Positions 43,820 through 50,631 of a DNA stretch of 50,631 nt are shown one piece after another (within the stretch, counting starts at the first letter, position 1; every line of letters begins with the position of its first letter). Made by a program: the position numbers and the translations under genes. Under the pieces are notes generated by a model. The model searched no databases, was not told where the DNA came from, and saw only the letters and a list, made by a program, of their open reading frames with translations. Origin of the DNA: Chryseobacterium sp. RU37D (GTDB lineage: Bacteria > Bacteroidota > Bacteroidia > Flavobacteriales > Weeksellaceae); NCBI RefSeq assembly GCF_900156075.1, contig NZ_FTMM01000024.1:1-50631 (forward strand), read 5' to 3'.

Positions 43820-43888
43820 CCTTTAAAATGTTAGGTTCTTACAGATCGTTATTTTACATTCAAATTCAATAGCAAAGATACATAATAT

Positions 43889-44296
43889 TTACTCGAAAGT
43901 AATTTCTCTGCTGTCTCCTTTGTTGATAATACTCATACTGTGGTACTTAAGCCCGTAAAGCTCGTCTTCATATACTTCCGGCCATTCGATGATACAGAGA
44001 AAAGCATTGTCTAAATATTCCTCAATGCCGATGTCATATGCTTCTTCTATATTTTTAAGGCGGTAAAGGTCAAAATGATATACTTTTCCTTTGGATGTAT
44101 TGTATTCATTCACAATAGAATAGGTGGGGGAGCTTACTTCGTCTTCACTACCCAGGTTTTTCAGCAGAAATTGGGTGAAAGTAGTTTTTCCGGCCCCCAG
44201 GTTTCCCTTTAATAAAAGGATGTTATGTATAAGCTGAGAAACGGTATGGTCTGCTATTTCCTGCCAGTCTTCAATCGTATTAATGTTGAATTGCAT
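43889..44296 (-). CDS. tsaE: tRNA threonylcarbamoyladenosine biosynthesis ATPase TsaE
   Basis: A 135-residue ATPase with Walker A G-N-L-G-A-G-K-T-T-F, then S-S-P-T-Y-S-I-V-N-E-Y and Y-H-F-D-L-Y-R-L, which are TsaE signatures, and I-I-E-W-P-E near the end. With TsaB, TsaD and TsaC it makes t6A37 on tRNAs reading ANN codons. It lies 69 bases upstream of the alanine dehydrogenase gene on the same strand. Confidence 0.95.
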   Translation of the reverse strand: MQFNINTIEDWQEIADHTVSQLIHNILLLKGNLGAGKTTFTQFLLKNLGSEDEVSSPTYSIVNEYNTSKGKVYHFDLYRLKNIEEAYDIGIEEYLDNAFLCIIEWPEVYEDELYGLKYHSMSIINKGDSREITFE

Positions 44297-44363
44297 ACAA
44301 GTTATTTATTGCAAAAATAAAGAATGAGTTTTTAGGTTTAATCAATTTTTCTAAATTTATACT

Positions 44364-44392
44364 AAAAACTGCCCTGGATTCAGAGCAGTTAA
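44364..44392 (-). terminator. Terminator after the T9SS protein pair
   Basis: On the minus strand AACTGCTCTG-AATC-CAGGGCAGTT forms a 10-bp stem with one wobble, followed by TTTTTAGT. Confidence 0.82.
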
Positions 44393-44403
44393 GGTTTAAA
44401 GAA

Positions 44404-44985
44404 TTATGTTTTGAGAATAGAGTAGGATTTCATCTCGCCGGTATTTGTGTTTTTAAGCATTAAAATATAAGTTCCTGTCGGTTTGTCTGAAAAAAATATT
44501 TTGAGGCATTTGTTTTTGATTGTGTTTTTATGGATGATCTGGCCCAAAGCATTGTAAATCATGATTTCGTGTTCGTGTTCAGAATTTGTATCAATTGTGA
44601 AATCATCCTTTACAGGGTTGGGGTAAATGTTGATCCCGCTATTGTTTTCTTTCCAACTAATAGTTCCATCTTTTGAACTTACTAATCCGGTAAAATGATT
44701 TTGATCTGAAGTGATTTTTCTTACATATTCCGTACTCATGTTTTCATTCCCGGAGACTGTATGTCCTATTTCTGTTTTTAAGAGGGAAATATTTGCATTT
44801 CCCTCTGGCTGCTCGAAAAACTGATGATCCGCTTCCGGCATTTGTGTTTGGTTTTTACTTTGTGCATAGCTGTAAACTAATGAAAAATAAATAATTAGAC
44901 ATAGCCATCTTTTGAAAGGAGATAGATTTTTTTTCTGAAACCTTTTGTTTTTACCTTGTGGTAATAAATTTTGATTTGTAGTCAT
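44404..44985 (-). CDS. Small T9SS-exported protein (sorting domain with short linker)
   Basis: A 193-residue protein. A basic start and hydrophobic segment (about 26-40, ending S-Y-A-Q) look like a long signal peptide. The last 75 residues are a type A T9SS sorting domain: I-N-I-Y-P-N-P-V-K-D-D-F, then I-M-I-Y-N-A-L-G-Q and G-T-Y-I-L-M-L. The middle is short and low in recognisable features. It follows the metalloprotease gene by 42 bases and its sorting domain is similar to that of the protease, suggesting a shared origin or task. Function unknown. Confidence 0.75.
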   Translation of the reverse strand: MTTNQNLLPQGKNKRFQKKNLSPFKRWLCLIIYFSLVYSYAQSKNQTQMPEADHQFFEQPEGNANISLLKTEIGHTVSGNENMSTEYVRKITSDQNHFTGLVSSKDGTISWKENNSGINIYPNPVKDDFTIDTNSEHEHEIMIYNALGQIIHKNTIKNKCLKIFFSDKPTGTYILMLKNTNTGEMKSYSILKT

Positions 44986-45027
44986 AATCTTAATGTTTTA
45001 ATGATTTGAATTTTCTTTTATGCATAC

Positions 45028-46806
45028 TTATTGCTTGATAATGCTGTGTGAGACATTTAATCCGGACTTTAGATTTTTCAGTACAATGAAATATTTTCCC
45101 GGAGGTTTGTCAGAAAAAGAAATCTGCGTGATCTGATCAGATAACAGGTTGGATTGTAAAAGCTGCCCTGCGCTGCTGAAAATCTTCATTTCGTATTTTC
45201 CGGTATTTTTTGTATCCACTGTAAATTCGTTTATAACAAGACTTGGGTATACGATCGTGCTTTCTTTTTCATCCAAAATCTTTTCTCCTGTCGCTAAAAC
45301 TCCTATTTTCGGGATATTCCCAGAGATGCTGTATATTCCGAGGGAGGAGTAGCTTGTGTATCCTGTATCAGGAGTTCCTTCCCCTGTTCCGCTTATGGCC
45401 AGATAATAATCACCGGCTGCAAGATTGATATTAATAGTAATGGGATCACTTAAATTTGTAGTATTTCCCATATATGAAGCTACCAAAAGATGCTGGCTGT
45501 TGTATAATAATACTTTTAGGAGAAGATCGCTATGTCGTTCCGCGGCCTGTACTTTTAGGTTGATATTTCCACCATTGGCATGAAACATAAACATATCAAT
45601 ATCATCAGTATGATCGATCACGCTTTGATTCTGTGCTGCATTCACAACTTCTCCGGCAGTTACAAGTATATTGGCAGTAGAAAATGTGTCCCCAATATTA
45701 TCTTGCCTGTAGCCAACTCCGTTTGTTGATGTATTGGAGATAATAGCCAGGTCATCCTGATGGTTGGTACCGTTTGAATATTCGCCTTTACTCCATTGGG
45801 TAACGTTTTTATAATAGCTTATTCCCATAATAGGAGCCCAGTTTCCATTACCTCCGTAGTAGGTGTACGGTCCCTGGCCGTCATGGTAAAGACCGAATGT
45901 ATGCCCGAGTTCATGAGAGGCGACCTCACCTACTATTTTTCCGTAGACTCCTGCTGATAAGGTAAATACCCAGCAAGGCAGATCACTGGAAGAAGAAAAG
46001 CTATTGATAAGTGAAGTTCCCGTACCTCCGGGAGACGGAAGGTCTGTAGGAGTAATGACACATCTTCTTCTTTTATTTTGCGGGTAAGTGTTAAAAACAT
46101 TTTCATCTGTAGTTACATTAATATTGAATGGTCTGTAATCTTCCGCAACAATCTCCCATGCTTCCTGAATATTGGCGTCTGTCATTCCTGAAGGTAAGGC
46201 TGTGAAGGTATTCCCGGCGTTCCATCCGCTTCCTGCCGGAACTACATAGCCATCAAAGTCCAGAAGCAGACAGCCTGCAGCACCGGGAAAACTTTGTAAG
46301 CTGGTGATATTAGTAACAGTAGCGTTTTTATGAGCTGTATTTTTTCCTTGAAAAAAGCTTTTAGGAATGTGGAAATCTACACAGATAACTTTATTGATAT
46401 CCTCTTCTTTTATGTAAGCATTTCCATTTTGAGAATAATAAACATAGGCCTTTTTGCTTTGAGGAAATATAATGTTGCCTTCCAGCTTGCTGTCATTTAT
46501 TTTAATGTTGAAGCTTCCATGTGGCTGATCCTGTATTTCTCCTTCAATGTGTAAAATTCCATCTTTGTTTTGCTGATAATTAATAATACCGTGCAATGTT
46601 TCCTGGGTTGAAACAGAAAGATTTAACTTAGCTTTTCCATTATTTTTTTCTGCTGTTTTCAATTCAGACTGAAGCTGATTTAAAAAGCTGATATTGTTTC
46701 CTAACGGATGATCTCGCATACTCTTTTGGGCATCGATACTGTAAACAGTGAAAAGAAAAATAATCGAAAGTGCCCATTTACTGAAATTAAATGTAATTTT
46801 TTTCAT
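45028..46806 (-). CDS. Secreted zinc metalloprotease with PPC and T9SS domains
   Basis: A 592-residue protein: signal peptide 1-26, a propeptide-like region to about 170, and a zincin catalytic domain with H-E-L-G-H-T-F-G-L-Y-H-D (His298, Glu299, His302, His308) and Met-turn candidate Met327. A bacterial pre-peptidase-like beta domain follows at about 370-500 (D-D-I-D-M-F-M-F, A-A-G-D-Y-Y-L-A-I-S-G-T) and a C-terminal T9SS sorting domain at 515-592, with Y-P-S-L where Y-P-N-P is usual. It is a metzincin exported through the outer membrane by the type IX system. Subfamily (M12B-like or M43) is uncertain. Confidence 0.88.
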   Translation of the reverse strand: MKKITFNFSKWALSIIFLFTVYSIDAQKSMRDHPLGNNISFLNQLQSELKTAEKNNGKAKLNLSVSTQETLHGIINYQQNKDGILHIEGEIQDQPHGSFNIKINDSKLEGNIIFPQSKKAYVYYSQNGNAYIKEEDINKVICVDFHIPKSFFQGKNTAHKNATVTNITSLQSFPGAAGCLLLDFDGYVVPAGSGWNAGNTFTALPSGMTDANIQEAWEIVAEDYRPFNINVTTDENVFNTYPQNKRRRCVITPTDLPSPGGTGTSLINSFSSSSDLPCWVFTLSAGVYGKIVGEVASHELGHTFGLYHDGQGPYTYYGGNGNWAPIMGISYYKNVTQWSKGEYSNGTNHQDDLAIISNTSTNGVGYRQDNIGDTFSTANILVTAGEVVNAAQNQSVIDHTDDIDMFMFHANGGNINLKVQAAERHSDLLLKVLLYNSQHLLVASYMGNTTNLSDPITININLAAGDYYLAISGTGEGTPDTGYTSYSSLGIYSISGNIPKIGVLATGEKILDEKESTIVYPSLVINEFTVDTKNTGKYEMKIFSSAGQLLQSNLLSDQITQISFSDKPPGKYFIVLKNLKSGLNVSHSIIKQ

Positions 46807-47153
46807 CTTACTTTTTTTGATGGGTTCAAATTTTAAATTCTTAAAAAATAATTTGTGTTTTTGGTAATAATTATCAATTATGTTTCAATAATTAAAAATT
46901 ATACAGTGAAGATAAAATAAATTTAAATATCTGAAAATCAGCGCAATTTGGGATGCGTAAGCTTTTTTTTTCTAAAGTTTTGGATATTAATTATTTATAA
47001 TTTTTATTGATTCCGTAATATGCCCGGATAGACATTCTAAATTATTTATAATTAGCTATTTATATTTTTTATGACTAAATTCTAAGGTTGTTGAATTATT
47101 TTTCCGGAGCTTAATTTTCTGAGAGTAATAAAAAACATTCTTATTTTTACATC
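46807..47153. other. Divergent intergenic region, metalloprotease / dnaG
   Basis: These 347 AT-rich bases should carry the promoters of both flanking genes. I see no gene, strong hairpin or TGAT-N4-ATCA site in them. Confidence 0.45.
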
Positions 47154-49130
47154 ATGATTTCTAAACAGACCATTGATAAAATATTTTCCACAATCCGAGT
47201 AGAAGAGATTGTTGGAGAATATGTGCAGTTGAAGAGGGCAGGGTCTAATTTTAAAGGACTAAGTCCGTTTCATGAAGAAAAGTCTCCCAGTTTTGTAGTT
47301 TCACCAAGTAAGCAGATTTGGAAAGATTTCTCAACAGGAAAAGGAGGAACGGCGATTTCTTTTTTAATGGAAATAGAGAATTTTACGTATCCGGAAGCTT
47401 TGCGTCACGCAGCAAAAAAATATGGCATTGAAATCGAAGAAGATCAGAAAGATTTTTCCGAAGAAGCCAAGCTGGCACATACGGAAAGGGATTTGCTCTA
47501 CAAAATCCATGAGGTGGCCAATAATTATTTCCAGGAAATACTTTGGGATTCGGAAGAAGGAAAGAGCATCGGCTTAGCCTATTTCAAAGAAAGAGAATTA
47601 AAGGATGAGATAATAAGAAAGTTCCAGCTGGGCTATTCCCCGGAGCAGAAAAATGCCTTTACAGTCTATGCTCTGGAAAAAGGCTATACTAAAGAAATCC
47701 TTGAAAAATCCGGACTTTCCATTTTCCCGGAAAATATGCCGGCTGGTGTTGACCGATTTCGGGAAAGAGTAATTTTCCCGATTCACAGCTTTTCGGGGCG
47801 TGTGCTGGGGTTTGGAGCAAGGATCCTTAAAAGCAATGTCAAAACAGCCAAGTATCTTAACTCCCCGGAAACGGAAATCTATCATAAATCAAATGTTCTT
47901 TACGGATTAAACCAAAGCAAGCAGGCGATTTCGAGAAAAAATGTCTGTCTTTTGGTGGAAGGATATATGGATGTGATCTCCCTTCATATGTCCGGGATTG
48001 AAAATGTAGTGGCGAGTTCGGGGACTTCGCTTACGACAGAGCAGATTAAGCTTATTAAAAGGCTTACGGAAAATGTTACAATACTCTTTGATGGGGATAA
48101 TGCAGGGATTAAAGCCAGTTTCCGAAGCATAGACATGCTGTTGACAGAAGGAATGAACATTCGCGTCCTGCTGTTTCCGGACGGTGATGATCCGGATTCT
48201 TTTGCAAGGAAGCACCCACAGGAATATGTGGAGAAATTCATTGAAAATGAGGCAAAAGACTTTATTGATTTTAAAGCTGAAATTCTTTTAAAAGAAGTAG
48301 GAAATGACCCGATAAAAAAAGCAGAGGCCATTAGGGATATTGTGAAATCCGTTGGTTTTGTTCAGAATGCGCTGAAAAGAGAGGTTTACCTTAAGGAAGT
48401 CTCCAATAAATTCGGCTTGTCTGAGCAGAGTTTGTTTAATGAGTTGGGTGTTCAGACACAGATTATTCAGAATCAGGCACAAAAAGCACAAACAAGGACA
48501 GATTCACCGCCCACAAAGCTGGAAATTGTAGAGGAAAATAAAGAAGAAGTTGATCCTGTTATTTTTAATGTTACCAAACTTGAAAATGACCTAATCAACC
48601 ATATGCTAAACTATGGGGATGTCGTCCTTAAAAGAACAAGCCCGGACCAGCAGCCTTATGATATTACAGTAATTGAGGAAATTTTACATCATTTTGAAGA
48701 GGATGGTTATGAATTTCAAGTTGAACTCAATAAAAAAATCGTTGAATACATTAAAGAAGGAATTGAGAAAGACGAATTGAGAAAAGGTAATTTTTTCTTT
48801 GGCTTGATGGATGAAGAATTGAGCAAAGCCGCCGTCAATTCAATGAATATCTATAGCGAGCTAAACGACTGGACGACCAAGAATATTTTTTCACCCAATT
48901 ACGGAGACAAAATCCCTGAGCAGGTGGCTGGTGATATTTTAATTCATAAATTCAGATACGTTAACTATTTAATTTTAAAGACAAAAAAAGAACTGCCCGA
49001 TTTTGCTGAATCTGATGAAGAAAAATATTTTGAGCTACTGAAAAAAATTCATATGCTAACCCTCGTTTCGGTAGAGCTGGCAAAAATCCTGAATTATTCT
49101 GCAATTACAGGGATTTATACTGACAGATAA
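47154..49130 (+). CDS. dnaG: DNA primase with degenerate zinc ribbon
   Basis: A 658-residue primase: N-terminal CHC2-type region, TOPRIM domain at about 255-340 (L-V-E-G-Y-M-D-V and F-D-G-D-N-A-G), and a C-terminal helicase-binding region. Three of four zinc ligands are missing. Against E. coli C40, H43, C61 and C64 the protein has Ser37, His40, Asp58 and Thr61, while the surrounding P-F-H-E-E-K-S-P-S-F is kept. This loss is, as far as I recall, shared by other Flavobacteriia. It makes RNA primers at the replication fork. Confidence 0.95.
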   Translation: MISKQTIDKIFSTIRVEEIVGEYVQLKRAGSNFKGLSPFHEEKSPSFVVSPSKQIWKDFSTGKGGTAISFLMEIENFTYPEALRHAAKKYGIEIEEDQKDFSEEAKLAHTERDLLYKIHEVANNYFQEILWDSEEGKSIGLAYFKERELKDEIIRKFQLGYSPEQKNAFTVYALEKGYTKEILEKSGLSIFPENMPAGVDRFRERVIFPIHSFSGRVLGFGARILKSNVKTAKYLNSPETEIYHKSNVLYGLNQSKQAISRKNVCLLVEGYMDVISLHMSGIENVVASSGTSLTTEQIKLIKRLTENVTILFDGDNAGIKASFRSIDMLLTEGMNIRVLLFPDGDDPDSFARKHPQEYVEKFIENEAKDFIDFKAEILLKEVGNDPIKKAEAIRDIVKSVGFVQNALKREVYLKEVSNKFGLSEQSLFNELGVQTQIIQNQAQKAQTRTDSPPTKLEIVEENKEEVDPVIFNVTKLENDLINHMLNYGDVVLKRTSPDQQPYDITVIEEILHHFEEDGYEFQVELNKKIVEYIKEGIEKDELRKGNFFFGLMDEELSKAAVNSMNIYSELNDWTTKNIFSPNYGDKIPEQVAGDILIHKFRYVNYLILKTKKELPDFAESDEEKYFELLKKIHMLTLVSVELAKILNYSAITGIYTDR

Positions 49131-49241
49131 ATTGATATTTTAGTTGTAAAATAAGCAAGTCTGTGACAAAAAGTCCTATAAAATTTTAGGAATAAAAATT
49201 GTAATTTAAACTTCGTAAAATTTAATATACACAATAGAAAT

Positions 49242-49928
49242 ATGGACATTAAAAAAGAATTCAGAGACTTCTCTGTAAAGCATTTAGGAAACAACGGTTT
49301 GGTAACCGATCAGTATATGGGGATGTATGGCCCAACGAACCTTACACCGTACATCATGGAAGAAAGAAGGCTTAACGTAGCTCAGATGGACGTTTTTTCC
49401 CGTTTGATGATGGACAGGATTATTTTCCTGGGGACAGGGATTGATGATCAGGTAGCCAATATCGTTACTGCGCAGCTTTTATTCTTAGAAAGTGCAGATC
49501 CTTCAAAAGACATCCAAATCTATATCAACTCTCCGGGTGGAAGCGTTTACGCGGGATTAGGAATTTATGACACCATGCAGATCATCAAGCCTGATGTAGC
49601 AACCATCTGTACAGGTATGGCTGCTTCGATGGGAGCTGTATTGCTTGTGGCAGGAGAAAAAGGCAAGCGTTCTGCGCTTAAACACTCAAGAGTAATGATT
49701 CACCAGCCTTCAGGAGGTGCTCAGGGGGTTGCTTCTGATATGGAGATCAATTTGAGAGAAATGCTGAAATTAAAGCAGGAGCTTTACGAAATCATTTCTC
49801 ATCATTCAGGACAAACGTACGAGTGGGTTGAAAAATCTTCTGACAGAGATTACTGGATGACTTCCGAAGAAGCTAAGAGCTACGGAATGGTAGATGAGGT
49901 TTTACAGAGGTCTACGGGCAAAAAATAA
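49242..49928 (+). CDS. clpP: ATP-dependent Clp protease proteolytic subunit
   Basis: A 228-residue ClpP with the catalytic triad in G-M-A-A-S-M-G (Ser129), M-I-H-Q-P (His154) and D-R-D-Y-W (Asp203, at the expected distance of 49 from the histidine). The N-terminus is about 30 residues longer than the E. coli mature form, as is common in Bacteroidota. It degrades unfolded proteins with ClpX or ClpA; clpX is not in the window. Confidence 0.96.
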   Translation: MDIKKEFRDFSVKHLGNNGLVTDQYMGMYGPTNLTPYIMEERRLNVAQMDVFSRLMMDRIIFLGTGIDDQVANIVTAQLLFLESADPSKDIQIYINSPGGSVYAGLGIYDTMQIIKPDVATICTGMAASMGAVLLVAGEKGKRSALKHSRVMIHQPSGGAQGVASDMEINLREMLKLKQELYEIISHHSGQTYEWVEKSSDRDYWMTSEEAKSYGMVDEVLQRSTGKK

Positions 49929-49946
49929 TTTCTTTTAAAAAAGAAG

Positions 49947-49980
49947 AAGCGCATCAATTAATTTGGTGCGTTTTTTTTTG
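49947..49980 (+). terminator. Terminator after clpP
   Basis: GCGCATCAA and TTGGTGCG pair with one wobble around TTAAT, followed by ten T. Confidence 0.85.
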
Positions 49981-50070
49981 TTTTAAATTAAATTTATCCG
50001 GGTTTTTATTCAGTTTTAATTCATATTATACCAAAAAATCATTTTAACAATTTTTATTAATTAATATTTA

Positions 50071-50373
50071 AAAGTTGGTAACGAAACAGCGCTATCTCTC
50101 GTAAGAGACTTTTTTGAGCAGCAAAAACCTGTTACAGCCATTTGTCATGTCCCACAAATTCTGATTAATGCAGAAGTGGTGGATGGCAGAAATATGACTT
50201 CGGTAAATTCCATCAGTAAAGATCTGAAAAATGCTGGTGCAAATTGGGAAGACAGCGAAGTAATCGTTGACAACGGGCTGGTAACAAACCTTACCCCGAA
50301 AGATCTTCCGGCTTTCAATGCTAAAATGGTCGAAGAAATCTTGGAAGGTAAGCATGAAGATCAGACCATATAA
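50071..50373 (+). pseudogene. 5'-truncated DJ-1/PfpI family protein
   Basis: From about 50074 the frame encodes a typical C-terminal half of PfpI-type proteins: L-V-R-D-F-F-E-Q-Q-K-P-V-T-A-I-C-H (nucleophile cysteine), V-V-D-G-R-N-M-T-S, D-N-G-L-V-T-N-L-T-P-K-D-L-P-A-F and a normal end. The N-terminal 80 to 90 residues with the conserved glutamate are missing; a stop at 50062-50064 and AT-rich DNA lie upstream. An internal ATG at 50176 opens a 65-codon frame, but a working protein is unlikely. Confidence 0.75.
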
Positions 50374-50631
50374 ATTTAATATTCAGTTAGTCCAAATAAG
50401 GATTAGATGTGTTTAAGCTTTTTTTGTGATAATTAAGTTTGAAGATGGGTGCTGGAAGAGGGAAGCTCGATGGTGATTAGTAATATTGAGCTATTTTTTA
50501 CTTAGATGATATTTAGACCTTTCAATATTTATTATTGAAGTTGTTTAAACTTATTTAGACAAAAAAGTTCCAAGAAAATTAGCAATTTTGGATTGCAATT
50601 TAAAAAACTAATAATCTGGAACTCATCAGTA
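50374..50631. other. Intergenic tail of the window with imperfect inverted repeat
   Basis: No gene is seen. AGTTCC (50566-50571) and ATTAG (50578-50582) can pair with CTAAT (50608-50612) and GGAACT (50618-50623) around an inner GCAAT/ATTGC pair, giving a bulged hairpin of unknown meaning. Confidence 0.4.

Noticed and set aside
50092..50355. 87-codon minus-strand frame at the window end
   Set aside because: It is the antisense shadow of the truncated PfpI gene.
1..50631. CRISPR array, prophage, restriction or toxin-antitoxin system
   Set aside because: No regularly spaced repeats, Cas, integrase, capsid, methyltransferase or toxin-antitoxin pairs were seen while reading the window.

Overview
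The window reads as chromosome of a Flavobacteriia member, most likely Chryseobacterium or a close Weeksellaceae relative. The signs are low GC, Bacteroidota-type promoters (TAnnTTTG -7 boxes) with few Shine-Dalgarno sites, two proteins with type IX secretion (T9SS) C-terminal sorting domains, a DnaG primase without zinc-ribbon cysteines, and many family-level matches (DUF3575, NamZ/DUF1343, fused PlsC-GNAT lipid synthase). This comes from reading the sequence; no database was searched.

Layout. 1-5172: the edge of an IS3-like transposase, an FtsX/LolE-type permease and a NamZ-like muramidase whose start codons share one CATG, then a three-gene envelope/redox operon. 5173-15833: a stress cluster with a BON protein, an L,D-transpeptidase, a tandem universal stress protein, a FixL-like PAS histidine kinase, a response regulator fused to a CRP/FNR domain, a lone D-lactate-dehydrogenase lobe, a decayed Hsp20, a beta-CASP metallo-hydrolase and a P-type ATPase. 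16492-17991: a surface protein with a 234-bp tandem duplication. 18.7-19.1 kb: two identical tRNA-Phe genes. 19.1-27 kb: an aminolipid synthase, aspartate kinase, fbp, menC and glnS. 27-35 kb: an MFS permease, a GC-rich intergenic element, an IS982 relic, an outer-membrane barrel, glucokinase, two YceI proteins, an adhesin-like protein, a hydrolase and an ammonium transporter. 35.6-46.8 kb: serine dehydratase, prephenate dehydrogenase, a cation/proton antiporter, a LytS/LytR pair, alanine dehydrogenase, tsaE and a T9SS metalloprotease pair. 47.1-50.6 kb: dnaG, clpP and a 5'-truncated PfpI gene.

The most interesting system is the candidate oxygen-sensing circuit at 5.2-15.8 kb. The kinase PAS domain keeps the heme-binding histidine and the oxygen-sensing arginine of FixL. 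Its partner joins, in one protein, a FixJ-like receiver and a FixK/FNR-like DNA-binding module with the E-x-x-S-R recognition signature. Palindromes of the form TGAT-N4-ATCA, the core such regulators bind, occur twice in the divergent BON/L,D-transpeptidase promoter region, and a perfect TTGAT-N4-ATCAA site precedes a YceI gene 25 kb away. This would collapse the rhizobial FixL-FixJ-FixK cascade into two proteins controlling a DosR-like dormancy/stress set. The cluster also seems to be eroding, with Hsp20 broken and lactate dehydrogenase reduced to one lobe.
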